A stretch of DNA of 64,000 nucleotides from Rhexocercosporidium sp. MPI-PUGE-AT-0058 (taxonomy: Eukaryota > Ascomycota > Leotiomycetes > Helotiales). The translations under genes were made by a program, and so were the position numbers. Where the stretch lies: assembly GCA_020746875.1 (NCBI GenBank), contig JAGTJL010000012.1, forward strand, positions 124,001 to 188,000, in the 5' to 3' direction. Below, piece after piece: positions 22,860-33,635 of this stretch (within the stretch, counting starts at the first letter, position 1; every line of letters starts with the position of its first letter). Below the pieces are notes generated by a model. It worked only from the letters and a program-made list of their open reading frames with translations. It was not told the origin of the DNA and made no database searches.

Positions 22860-23702
22860 GCCATCACTTGAGACATAGATGTTTTGTTGCAAATTGCGAT
22901 ATAACAATTGCATCCAAGTATCGTCCCAGTTAAAGCTTTGTTTTTTAATAAGATATTTTCTTTGTTTAGTTAACGTGCCGCATTGGATGAATTGGACCAA
23001 ATTTCATTCTCAATCTGCTTGATGCTTTCGGCTTTGCGGTGGTCATTGGTACCAACACAAAATGCATAAAATTATCGCTATGCAAGTCGAAAAATTCTTG
23101 AACCTTTACGTTGGTCTCTACACCATCAAAAAGATTTCTCTACTAGTACTCCAATTGTTCTCTAGGATGACACAACATGATAGCTTTGAAGTCGAGGTGG
23201 TATCTTGGCAAGGGCTGCAACAGCTCCGATAAGCAACTTATGTGAGGGGTTGAAAAGCTATCGGAGGGGGTATAGACTGTGAGCTTACGGCCAAGCAGCG
23301 GTTCGAAAAGACAATACTCCCTGTCCTTCGTACCCTCCATTGGAATCCACAATTTGACTTAGGACCGAATTTTGCACCACGAGTGAAATGTCCTTCTAAA
23401 GTTTGAAAGTCTGAAAATGGAAAGGAACGAGATTCCGGGTTTCTGTCACATGGCAAAGATGAAAGGGGTCTCGTTTTCGACTGAAAGACTTGTATTTTCT
23501 TCCCTTTAACCCACCAAGAACCGAATCAGATGAAATAAAAAACCCATGCAACTCGAGAAATCTATAACCAAGAACAAAGCGAGTGGCAGTCTTCCTGTAC
23601 TGATCAAGTCCTCCATTACCAATACCTATTTTATGCGTCCATCCCATGCTAACGATTCCCCACGTACCCATCCCTACGCTATGCGGATTCCAAACTATTT
23701 GT
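22860..23702. other. Intergenic region between convergent genes
   Basis: About 840 bp between the 3' ends of two convergent genes. It must hold both terminators. No gene or repeat is evident; open frames here are shadows of the secreted-protein gene or lack motifs. Confidence 0.5.
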
Positions 23703-24138
23703 TTATGCTGCGACACACTTCCAGCTAGAAGCTTTGTCGTTGATCCAGCTAGGAAGAGAAGCAACTCCCGGGTTAGCATTGAAGCTGAAACCAGTTCCAA
23801 CACAGTTCTTGTCAACCCAGATGGTGCAGCGGAAACCAGGCTTTGCCTTGCCGGAAGAAACAATGTCGTTGAAGTTGGATGGGAAGTTGACACAAGTACC
23901 AGCGTTGCTGGAGCCAGTGAACTTGAGGTCGAGGAAGTCACTGTAGACGATATTAGATTATGGTAATAGTAGGGGTGCATTTGGGGACTTGCGCGTTCTT
24001 CCAGACGTCAATGAGGGGAACTGCGCGAGCTTCGAGCTGTGCTGGCTCAGCAACTGCTTCGGGAGCAGCGACTGGTGCTGGGGCAGCCATTGCCAAAGTG
24101 GCAAGGATGGAAGCGGTGATGATGTTGATGAATTGCAT
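23703..24138 (-). CDS. Small secreted cysteine-containing protein with a GC-AG intron
   Basis: Two exons, 24138-23993 and 23940-23703, encode 127 residues. The intron is 52 bp, has the donor GCAAGT instead of GT, a CTAAT branch and a CTACAG acceptor, and joins in phase; unspliced, the frame stops at 23953. The N-terminus is a clear signal peptide (IITASILATLAMA), then an Ala/Pro/Glu-rich pro-like region. The mature part has four cysteines (C65, C87, C95, C124) and reads IDVWKNADFLDLKF, CVNFPSNFNDIVSS, FRCTIWVDKNCVGTGFSF and DKASSWKC. This spacing resembles small secreted fungal proteins with a beta/gamma-crystallin-like pattern, many of which are candidate effectors or cell-surface proteins; that link is inferred. 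A TATAAAG lies about 100 bp upstream of the ATG. Confidence 0.8.
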
Positions 24139-24239
24139 TTTGAGTTGAGGTGATTGAAACTTGGAAAGTCTGAAGTGTAAAGTGAAGATGGTTTGATGAT
24201 GTGGATGATGAGATGTAAGTTGGGTGGAAATGTCGTAGA

Positions 24240-24246
24240 CTTTATA
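24240..24246 (-). promoter_or_regulatory. TATA box of the small secreted protein gene
   Basis: TATAAAG on the minus strand about 100 bp before the ATG at 24138. Strong TATA boxes are common in highly expressed secreted-protein genes. The position allows a leader of about 70 nt. Confidence 0.5.
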
Positions 24247-26372
24247 ATTTTCAGAGAGACAGTAACTTGTTATTTTTGGAGATGAATCGGCTAATCTTGC
24301 CTTTGATGCTCAGCTCAATGTCGTGGTACCGGTCGACTTCTCATCAAAGATATTGACCCGACATCAGATCTATTCTCAAATGTTGATTCCAAAGCAGTTT
24401 TCTGCCAAGACGCTGTAATTATCCTGATCCTTCACGATCTCACGCAGTGAGATGCGCATTGTGCAACGACAGCGTGTACCTATGCTAACGAATCATGTTG
24501 TAATCAGTGCTCCGCTGTCTATCACATGGGCTTAGGCCCAGGGTACCCATAATCAAAAAGTATCGTCTACATCTCTAAGGATTTTCTTATTCACATACGA
24601 CTCTCTATCGGAACGTAGTTGCTGTAATTAACGGCCTTTACACAAGTCACTCATTCCATCTCCTCTCGGCAGCCACCAAAATCTTTGTCCCCGTACGACT
24701 ACCTTGTCACTTTGAATCTGAAGCAGACATCTGAGAATATAGAAGCAAACTTAATAATAATGGACCAGTGCCGAATCGAGTTCGGTACATGTGCTGTGGA
24801 TCTCGAAGCACTGGTTCCGGAACAGTCCGCCGCTAGGAGAAATTGTCTGTGAATTACGCAACAGACCTCGACCATTGAGAGGAAATATGCTCAAATCCTC
24901 AGCCCTAGAGCTGGACGTAATAGCCTATGTAGTCATACTTAAATTTCCCACTTATTGAATGGGTAGAAGGATGACCTATTGGTGGGAAAGGCTTATTTGT
25001 TCGACACTCGTCTGTCAGCCTTATATGCTATATGCGTAGTCAGCCACAAAATCTGACAAGGAATCTTGGCTGATCCTACACTGCAAGCCCGAAATATATT
25101 AAGGTCCCACCAATGAGAGTGCTATAGTAGGAGAATGAATCTGGGGATGGTTACCGGTTTGACCGAAACAGCCTTTCGTCCGCTTGAGTCCGATAAGTTG
25201 CATCCGATGCTGTCGGAGACTAATGCGCGTCAACATGCATCGTCAGTAAATGGTCTTACCGTTGGGTAATATTCGGGGAATATTTACCTCGGTCTAAAAG
25301 TTCGTCTGATCGTGGTTCAATCAATTGCTAGCAAAATATCTTCGGCCGCTTGCAGTACTGTGGACTAGGTCAATTTCAAGTAGGATTTCGTTTCCTGGCT
25401 GCGTACCTTGGCGATACAAAAATATCATACCATGTGAACATTACAATGATCATTTGAAATTTTTTAAAGTGTTATGATTTTCGCTCAGTGTGGTCGATAG
25501 TGGAATGAGAAAACGATTCCAACGGAGTTACAAGGGTATAAGAAGGGTTTCTGGGTTTATTACCGTGGTAACTGTCTTGTTGCTGTATATATTATCTCTG
25601 TTAAAGGAGCAACGGGGGAGCTTGGATCTATGATTAGAACGTGCTGCCTTGGCAATCCGTTCAACTCGTTTTCTCGTTCTACTATCGACCACACTATTTT
25701 CGCTCAGCTTTCCGATTCCTGCATCCCTGAGAACTTCTCTGCAGGATGTGCACACCGCTCGAAGATGAGGGGTTACGAGTTGCGGTCTGGACTGAAGTGC
25801 CTGGCGAACATTGCAGATGATGGTTCTGAAACTAGTGTTCTTATGCAGGTTTTGGATCGGCTGTTGGTACTTGAAAATCTCACGTTAAGCTCGGGTTCAG
25901 CAAATCACCAACCCACTTGAAAACTTTGTAGATGGTGAACATCCCAATAGAATCCCGACTTGAGTCGATTGCAATATGCTGTCGGAATATTCAACCCTTA
26001 GCTTTGTTATCACCCTTTCCTTGCCTTGGATAGATTGGATGCCGGTGAAGAGGGAGTGACGAAAGGCATGCGGCCTGAAAACTATCGACTGGAAACCACA
26101 ACGCTGGAGAAGTTTTGTGTGTGCCGCCAGGACTAGTACTTTCCACTTTTGTGGGAGCTGACAGCTCTGTACTACATGAACCATTTTCTTTTGCGATTTG
26201 ATCGATGTAATCGCATCTTCATGGTCAAAGTGATGGCGGAGAAGGGTAAAAGCTTATGAAAAGTCCTTCTAATTTTGGCATAGTGCTGACGATCCGTACT
26301 TTCCCTATGATTAATAAATCGAATCAGCTTGCTTCAGCAAAACTCTCCTAATACCTGCACCATCTAGCAGGA
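24247..26372. other. Gene-poor stretch with possible helicase relic
   Basis: About 2.1 kb, mostly without convincing coding sequence. On the minus strand, 26184-25897, a frame reads KWKVLVLAAHTKLLQRCGF then HSLFTGIQSIQGKERVITKL. This loosely resembles the start of a SNF2 helicase C-terminal domain (KVLVF... then a G/S-x-x-R element). It might be a relic of the same family as the decayed gene at 16.6-18.3 kb. The resemblance is weak. Confidence 0.3.
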
Positions 26373-26590
26373 ATGACACACCCAAATTTCGGAAATGCTG
26401 CAATCTTCGACACCAAGGGCTTCGAAGCAAGCCCAATTCTGGAACAGGGAGAGGCGAAGACGTATCTAGAGGAGAAATTAGTAAGTAAATAATTTGCAGG
26501 CTTGAAAAACAAGCAAGCAGATGAGAGTTTTAGATTCTAGGCAAGGACTTCAAGGACTTAAGGAATCTTGGCACGTCTGAGTGTCCCTAG
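26373..26590 (+). CDS. Possible small two-exon gene
   Basis: An ATG at 26373 opens 36 codons (NFGNAAIFDTKGFEASPIL...) that run straight into a perfect GTAAGT donor at 26481. AG at 26532-26533 (53-bp intron) resumes in phase 0 with ILGKDFKDLRNLG and a stop at 26590, giving 54 residues. It could instead be the last exons of a longer gene whose upstream part is lost. No family is recognised and the sequence is short, so this is tentative. Confidence 0.25.
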
Positions 26591-26955
26591 AGCTTTGATA
26601 TGCGTGACCAAATCTCCTGTATTGATGCTACCTAAACTCGCATGTTTCCTCCTTTGAGCGGTGGCAATTCCGCAGTCATAAATACGGTGTTCAATTCCCC
26701 GAATTGGTCTCGCTAAACCCTTGATGTGGGCAGAATCCCGTAAACATGCTGCGCCACTCTAAAAATGTGCCATCGGTCATCTACCGCTACAGTATTGCTA
26801 GCTAGCCACAACAATAGATACGAGGTGGTACTGGACATGGCCTTCTCGACAGTAAAATAAGTATTAGATTGAGAGTTCAAGATATAATTTTCGAAAGAGC
26901 ATCAACATGCCAACGCTTTCCCACACCATATCTACCTTCCAAGAGATAACCAGTC

Positions 26956-27837
26956 ATGAAGTTCTCAGGATATATTGACTGTGTGGTTCTCTTGTCTTGT
27001 CTTACGAGTCTTTTGTTTTCGATTCTACTCCTCACGTCGGGATACAAGAATGGAGTCTTGAACAAGATCGCAATCGCCCAGGTACATCCGCCATACCCTT
27101 TCCCAGACATTGTTATTGAATCCAATCTCAGTACTCGTACGAACTGAATAACACGCTCGCATGGCCAACCGCAGCCCATAACTCCTTGAGGTACAAGTCG
27201 TTCGACTCTCCAGTTCTGACTCAACAAGAAATTACCGATGGCATTCATTGGTGGGTGTTTACCGTGCACTACCTATCTATCTGCGCTGGCTACGTGGGAG
27301 GATCACCCACACCTTTAAATGTCTTTCTGGAATGCAAATCAAAACCTGCCGGGTACATCTTCAGAACAGACGATCCATTTATTTTCGAATTTCAAAGGAA
27401 TGGCACGCAGTTCCCAGTGTTGCCCATTCCTTTAGACACAATTCAAACAGCGGCACCATTTGTGACGTTGATATTAGCTATCGTATTCTCATGCTTGGTT
27501 TTGGGTCTGCTAGTTTTTCGATTTTGTCGAAAATCAAAGTCGCTTTCGCCTTTGGTGTTCCTTCTGGTATTAACACTTATTTCTGGATCTGATGAGAGCC
27601 TTCACTAACCAAATATCTTAGTTTGCGTCAATATTCATGATCGCCTCATCTGCTTTAATCACTTCGATCTCTAGTCAAAGAAAGCTATGGAATGGGTATT
27701 CGGATTGGGTTAGTTCGTTTCTCGGGTTGACATGGGCTTCGGTTGGCTTCATGATTGTCGCATTTCTTGGCACGGTGATGGATTTGTTCAAGCAGAGGAA
27801 GGAGAAAAATTTGTTATCGAAAAAGGGGCAGATATGA
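26956..27837 (+). CDS. SUR7/PalI/FIG1-like four-span plasma membrane protein
   Basis: Three exons, 26956-27081, 27132-27566 and 27622-27837, join in phase 0 across introns of 50 and 55 bp (GTACAT..CTCAG; GTATTA..CACTAACC..TTAG), giving 258 residues. Topology: a first span near residues 8-28, an extracellular loop of about 120 residues, then three spans near 151-173, 183-203 and 217-241, and a short basic tail (FKQRKEKNLLSKKG). The loop includes TVHYLSICAGYVGG, resembling the Cys-Gly signature of claudin-like SUR7/FIG1 proteins, and a later Cys (FLECKSKP). Members organise plasma-membrane domains or help calcium influx and cell fusion during mating. Topology is clear from the sequence; the exact subfamily is inferred. 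Confidence 0.7.
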
Positions 27838-28652
27838 AGAAAATTCAAGCCCGCACTTAATTTAGGCACTGTTGGATTGTTATCAATGATATATGCGGTG
27901 CCTTAGAACTATTCAATACACCAAAATGGTGCTTGCCACTTGCTCGTCCTCTCCAAGCTTGTGCTATCACTTAAATAGATCTACATCAGCACAAGGCTTG
28001 CACAGAAATCAGGTATTTGTCCAGGTTCTTTACCATGGAAATTGAAATTTTTATCTCCTTTGAAATAATTTAAATGCCATTGGGTTATTTAATTCGTGAT
28101 GTGAAGTAGGTGCTCGCCGCGGCCCGATCTGCTCGCTTGGAGCATTGAGGTGCAAACACCGAACATTGCACCTAGGGGGGAAATGCCCGTCGATAAGTAA
28201 AGCTAGACATACATCGATTTCACCTTAGATAGCTTAGGTATTAAGCGACTCGGCTGCAGTAGCATTTATCATCAATCAAGTTCTTAATCTCCTATCGAAG
28301 ACTTTCTAAATCAGAGGCGTCATAATTTCGGTGCCGAATCTGGCGCGCGCATCATGCCCATATTATTTATTCACACCCGAGAAGCTACAGAGCGAATTAA
28401 CTTTCACTTCTAGAGAACACCCATACTGTAGACCTTGTTCAACTTAACTCGAAGTTGGTCTCCTTTATGTGGTACTGGAGGAAATTGCCCTCCGTTTCAA
28501 AGTTCTCAGCTAACATCACCTACAATAACGGGAAAAGACCTCATATCAACAACCCATGTCACTAAACAAAAACTTACCATTCCAACCAGAACAGACATGT
28601 CCCTCGCAACGCTCCGCATCTTACAGAACCAAATACCCCCCCCCCCCCCCCC
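27838..28652. other. Intergenic region ending in a C17 run
   Basis: About 800 bp without a supported gene. A C17 run at 28636-28652 sits immediately before the first recognisable codons of the SDR pseudogene. The short + frames near 28435-28713 are read across this run. Confidence 0.5.
28636..28652 (+). repeat. C17 mononucleotide run
   Basis: Seventeen consecutive C. It lies where related SDRs have a proline-containing N-terminus, so it may be an expanded proline codon tract. Confidence 0.9.
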
Positions 28653-29177
28653 AACAAGCCTCTGTTCACAGAGCGAGCCATCCCACCCCAACAAAGACAA
28701 GACTTCATCGTGACAGGAGGAAATGCAGAAGTTGGATATGCACTCATCAAGCTTCTCCACAGACCCTGAGCTACGATCCACATGGTCTTCGTAAACGAGG
28801 TTCTTTCATCTTGAAATCCATCATCAGCGTTCTATCCACAGCCTCTCGATCAAAGTCTCCGTACAGGATAAGCGACAAAAGCCATCAACGATCTCAAGGT
28901 CACTCTATTGCCCCACAGCACCAAGGAAAGTCAAATTCCTCGACCTAGACCTCAACGACCTCCTCTTCGTCCAAGCAGCAGCCGCCACGTTCGCGCTACG
29001 AAAAACAAAAATCGATATCCTCCGAAACAATGCTGTGCTAGGAGCAAGAACGTTGAGATTGGAGATCGGACAGCTCAAGGCGTGAATAAGTTCTTCATTG
29101 CACCGTTGCCGTATGAGCTCAAGCTCGGAGCGTATGCTGAGATGCATGTGGCATTGTCGGGGGATGTGGAGATTTGA
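28653..29177 (+). pseudogene. Decayed short-chain dehydrogenase/reductase (SDR)
   Basis: From 28653 a frame reads NKPLFTERAIPPQQ, then DFIVTGGNAEVGYALIKLLH, the Rossmann TGG-x3-G-x-G segment of a classical SDR, and is stopped by TGA at 28767-28769. The frame then resumes with ATIHMVF. From 28924, in another frame, it reads RKVKFLDLDLNDLLFVQ and KTKIDILRNNAVLGA, the Asp-Leu and NNAG blocks. A third frame gives DRTAQGVNKFFIAPLP. The order matches SDRs with an N-terminal xFTE-x-N motif. At least one stop and two frame changes make it non-functional. It converges on an intact but divergent SDR gene 360 bp away; the two are not close copies. Confidence 0.7.
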
Positions 29178-29538
29178 GGGAGCGGGGCTTATGTTCTTCC
29201 GTGAGGGGATTTAAGGGAGGAAAGAGATAGACTAGGAAAGACATATTGAGCGCGATAATTAGTAAGAAGCAAGGTAGGTAAAGTTATAGGTCGAGGTTTT
29301 AAGAATTTGTAAAGAAAGAGAGGATGCATTCTTTTTGTAAAGAGTGAGAGGCGATATAATCCAGACCGAGACTGTGTTGCGTGCAGTGAGGATTGATGTA
29401 AAGTAGTCAAAATTTCCAGAGAGGAAGTGACGGGCAGATTGACATTTTTTTGAGCTGAGGTGACCTCTGCTCGTTATTTTTAACATGAGTTCTTGCGAAA
29501 TCCGAAACCCTATCAATGCTTTAAAACCCCGCTGCGTA
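29178..29538. other. Convergent 3' intergenic region
   Basis: About 360 bp between the SDR pseudogene and the 3' end of the intact SDR. AG-rich, with no coding or structural signal beyond the expected terminator. Confidence 0.4.
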
Positions 29539-30556
29539 TCACTCATCCGTGACCTTATCGAAAATTCCCGTAGTGTGTTCCCAAATCCTCTCAGCCCATC
29601 CATCGTCTCGATATCTCGCCAAAGCAGCCGGAGCAGTGCTTTCCTCGCACTTCTCACTAACCAGATTCACACCGGGACCAAACTTATCCGCAGTTAAGAT
29701 GAAAGCCTGCATCTCACCACTTTCCGCGGGCGAAGTACCAATCGTCATCATCAAGAACGCAAACAAGATCTGCTGAGCCGCAAGTGCGATCCTCCACATC
29801 AACCCAGAACCCTCAGGAGCCGTGTGTTTCGCAAAGATACTGGTTCTGACCAGTCCTGGAAAGCTATGGATGAAGGCGATCTTCGTATCGTTCTTGGATA
29901 AGTGGTCGAATGCGAGACTGGTCATGGTGATGGTATGGCTGATGACAGCTCTGGAAGCCCAATTATGCTGCAGGCCAATGTCGTCTTCGCGGACGACTGT
30001 CTCCCTACCGCCAGAGAGCACGCTCAGAACACGAGGATTTGAAGATTGGCGAAGCAGAGGGAGTAAGTTGGACACGAGGCGGATGCGGGAGTAGTATGAG
30101 ACAGCAAAGCAGACTTCAAGACCTTCTTTCGAAACTACGGAGAATGTTAATTTCGAAGTTCAAAGCATCGAATAATTAGAATCGTGCAAATGACTTACAT
30201 TCTGCACCGTTCAGTGGGTATATCCCGGGACTCATGAACAGATAATCGACTTTCTTCTCTGCAGTTATGATTTGCCGGCTAACGGCGTCGATATCGCTGA
30301 TGAGTGAGAATTCAGCTTGTATGAAAATGATCGTGATAGTCGGGTTGAGTGTCTCCAAGTGTGTCTTTTGTGATGCAAATCGTTCCCGTGATCTCCCAAT
30401 GACATAGAACGTCGAGTCGAATACCATCGTTGCCATTCTCTCTAGAGTACTAGCTCCGATGCCGCTCGTAGCTCCTGCGAAGACAAACACATATCCTGCA
30501 TGGTGCTCATTGGTAAAGCGAGCATTCTCTTGGCGAATTGTCATAAGTTTAACCAT
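29539..30556 (-). CDS. SDR-family oxidoreductase-like protein lacking the classical Tyr-x3-Lys
   Basis: NAD(P)-binding Rossmann protein of 317 residues from two exons, 30556-30199 and 30134-29539, joined in phase across a 64-bp intron (GTAAGT donor, CCGTAG acceptor). The N-terminus has the cofactor loop FAGATSGIGA. The NNAG position reads LFMSPGIYP. The segment where classical SDRs carry Ser and Tyr-x3-Lys reads VLSVLSGGRET and, later, HNWASRAVISHTITMTSL, with no Tyr-x3-Lys; a YSRIRLV motif earlier does not fill that role. Members of this divergent fungal group often lie in accessory or secondary-metabolite regions, but no cluster is evident here. The start could also be the ATG four codons downstream. 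Catalytic ability is uncertain. Confidence 0.85.
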
Positions 30557-30994
30557 TTCGAATAGGTCAGAGAGGGTTCTTAAAGCTTGAAGCTTTGGAC
30601 ATGGAAGTGGTGATTTCGTGAGTTTAAGTAGGCGGTTGGGGTGCGGTTTTAACACCCGGATTTACAAGCTTAATGCACGAGGTGCAGATGTGGCTCTTGC
30701 ATAGAATCTCAAAGGGCTTGGCACAGTTGGGGCCGCTTTAGCGAGGCGAGTCACCAAAATTCAGGGGAAATGCCCCGCTTTGGATTCATCAATAAATAAG
30801 AAAGTGATCTGATTCGCGACACTATTCGTGTATTCTCTTGTTGCAAATGCCACACATCAAAAGAGCCCCTCTAGTTTTTTTCATAGTCAAAGCACTGTAG
30901 AGAAAGAAATACTTTTTAGGGGGGCGGTTGCTACCTAACTCCAACAAACTCCAAAAGCCACGAAAACCATCCAGTACCTTTAAAGAAATGCTGT
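30557..30994. other. Intergenic region
   Basis: About 440 bp between the start of the SDR gene and the stop of the large orphan gene, both on the minus strand. It should contain the SDR promoter. No further gene is seen. Confidence 0.45.
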
Positions 30995-33635
30995 CTAATC
31001 GTAGAAATGATCAAGCACAGCGCTGGACTCCTCGTCTGTCAATTCATACCCTCTCGATCGTCTCTCGCTCCGGTCTAAGGACCAATCATCCCAAGACTTC
31101 AATCCCTCCGGTACGGGAATCCGTTTACTTGTCCAGTTATCTTCCAGTGGCTGTCCGACCTCCACGACGCTTGCTGGCCAACTTGGATACTTTCCAAAGT
31201 CAGTACTGACAGCATCACCTGCCTGCTGTCTAACACTACATGGGAAGTCAGCACCAAGTTTCCTTGCAATTCAGAAGATGAGTATGGATACGTACAGGGT
31301 TCCTTTCCTTGAGGCTTGGTATGCTTCCTCTTGGGTAGAGTATCTTGGCTGAGCTTGCGGAGGCTTCTTGTTCTTCTTGGCTTCAGCCATACTCTGGATA
31401 TGTGCCGCCATGTTTGGACTTGGGGAGAAGAAAGGTTCACCAGAACGTTGGGCCGTTGGAAGAGTCGTAGTAGCGCTGATGTTCGCGTCGTTCAGCCATT
31501 TATTGAGCCTGTTGTTCGTCAATACTACTGCTCGATCAAGGGAAATAGCGTACTAGCCTAGTGCAAGGGTCGATGTCGCCCTTCTTGACACCCACAGCAC
31601 CATTATCACCACATCCATTTGCTGGCACAGATTTGTCTGGTAAAATCATCGGTGGAGCAGGGCGCTGGGCACAATTCATCGAAGTGAGGCTGTAAAGTGT
31701 CAGAATGGTGCTTAAATTCATGAAGTTCGGGACTCACGGCCTGTCGGGCTGCTTTGCAGAGCCAGCCTGGTTAATTTGTTGCTCAGATCCTTTGTCTTTT
31801 TGGTTGGTGATCTTGACTGTTGTCTTTTCATGACCTTGGTTGGGGTGCTCTGACTGTCTGCGATTATGCTGGTCAACTGAAGGAGTACTGATGGGCAAGA
31901 TAGGGCTACTCTTACTCATGCCGCTGTTTTGTTTGTTGTTGTTCACGGCTTGTATGCCCATCTTGGATGCCGGGGTCGCAAGTCTAGCTGGGCTTGGGAT
32001 TGGAGAAGAGCCGTGCATAACGGCCGCTCTTACCCGGTTCGAGGTACCTGGAGTAGCTGCCATACTGCGAGCGATTTGTCTTTGCTGGCCATGATCGGCA
32101 GCTCTATTTCTCTGTTGACTTGCCTTTAGCGACGGAAATGCTACGGATAAGGCTATTGGTCTAAAGACGGGGGAGTGTGGGGCAGATTGAGATGGTACTT
32201 TTGAAGCTCCCAGGCTGACGCATTTCTGCAGCTTGCCCTTCGCTGGTGGAGTATGCCAGATTGGATAAAGGAAATCGTCGCGCAAAGGCGGAAACATTTC
32301 ATCCTCCGAGTCGGAGTCGGAGTCGGACTCATCGGACTCCTCATCTTCATGTGCTGTTTTGAACAGCATGTTGTCAAAGGGTAGAGTCAGATCCGATGGG
32401 GAAATCTGAAGGACTTCCTCCAACTCCCCTGTTGCGTAGGAGATTTCATTGAGGTTCATTAAGGTCACGAGCCTTTCTCTGGAGCTGCCAGCTTTGCCGT
32501 TGGTCACGTCAATCTTTGCCCGACAAACTGTAAAGTTATCGATGATCTGTGTGACAGTAACATTGCCCTCAATCAGAATATTGGTTGTTGCCTTCATCTT
32601 TGCGTCCACGTCTCTTTCCAACAGAGCATCATGGGACACCTTCAGAAATTCCAATAAAGCGTAGAGAACCTTTCCGAGCTCTTGCGCCAAGGGCTTTTGT
32701 TCTTCCGACTCCATCTGAGCAACGTTGCAATATCGATGTGCCCAATGCTGTAAGAACGTTGCGAATTCTCGATCTTCGGAGAAGAAGTAATCGATGCCGA
32801 ATCTTCTGATGATGATCTTGGCTTGTTTATCAATATTGGAGCAAAGTTTGGCGAAAACCGTAGAACGGTATCTGTTCTCCATAGCCCTAATCATGCGTTC
32901 CATCTGTAGTGTGTTATATACTGCCTTGCGCTTGACTTCCTTGACCAACATGCGAAATATTTCGAATCTGTCTGTGTGCCCCGATCTAGTGTGGAGGGCT
33001 TCGTCAAGCAGGCGTTGGCGGATTGTCAATTCCGGGATAGGAAGAATGACAATGGGCAAATGATTACGACGCTTTCCTTTCCCTGTGTACATGAACAATG
33101 CTCCATTGAGGTAGTAGAAAGGGTAGGTTTCAGGCTTGCGTCGTCTAAGCTTCTTCATCTCCAGATCGAAGCGGGCCTCGAGTTCACACGTCAAGAGTCC
33201 GTCGTAGAAAACACGCAAATCAACTCCAAACATTGTATAAAGCCTTTCCAATTCAGCGAAGATGATGGTCTGCGAAATCCCAATGTTCGACGCGCAGATT
33301 GCCTCGATTGCATTACAGTCCTCCTCGAACCTAGCGATAAACTTCTTAGGTTTTTCGTAGTTGCAAACGCCCGGACCAAACGTCGTCTCTAGGAGCGTGA
33401 TTTGTTTCAATATCAGCTTTCGGTGGGTTGTTTTGAGATCTTCGATGGATTTGGAGATGAAGGAGGAGCGGAGGGGTAGATTGTTGTTTCGGATTCGAGT
33501 AGCCTTTGGCTTGAGCAACCTATCGAGCATAATGTCGGTCGCCATTTGGGTGGTAAGAGCGATAGTGAAGTCATCGGGAATGGGCGCATCAGGTCGCGCG
33601 TCGTCCGCATTGAAGGAGCGTACATCGACATCCAT
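30995..33635 (-). CDS. Large orphan protein with disordered Ser/Gln-rich middle
   Basis: The ATG at 33635 opens a 632-codon exon to 31738. Further exons are proposed at 31689-31596, 31552-31296 and 31235-30995; introns 1 and 3 (48 and 60 bp; GTGAGT..ACAG and GTACGT..GTAG) are clear, while the 43-bp second intron (GTGGGT..CTAG) is the least certain. The total is 829 residues. Residues 1 to about 420 look folded and helical with many basic pairs (KKLRRRKPE, KRKAVYNTLQMERMI). An acidic cluster follows (DEESDESDSDSDSEDE), then a long Ser/Gln/Pro-rich region with SPVFRP and SPIPSP patches. The C-terminus is conserved-looking (KYPSWPASVVE, PEGLKSWDDWSLDRSERR). Phospho-regulation is plausible from the Ser/Pro sites. 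I do not recognise a domain. Possibly nuclear, by inference only. Confidence 0.75.

Noticed and set aside
23396..23980. Minus-strand frame of 194 codons rich in Ser/Thr
   Set aside because: Wrong frame of the secreted-protein gene; the GC-AG spliced model gives a signal peptide and cysteine pattern instead.
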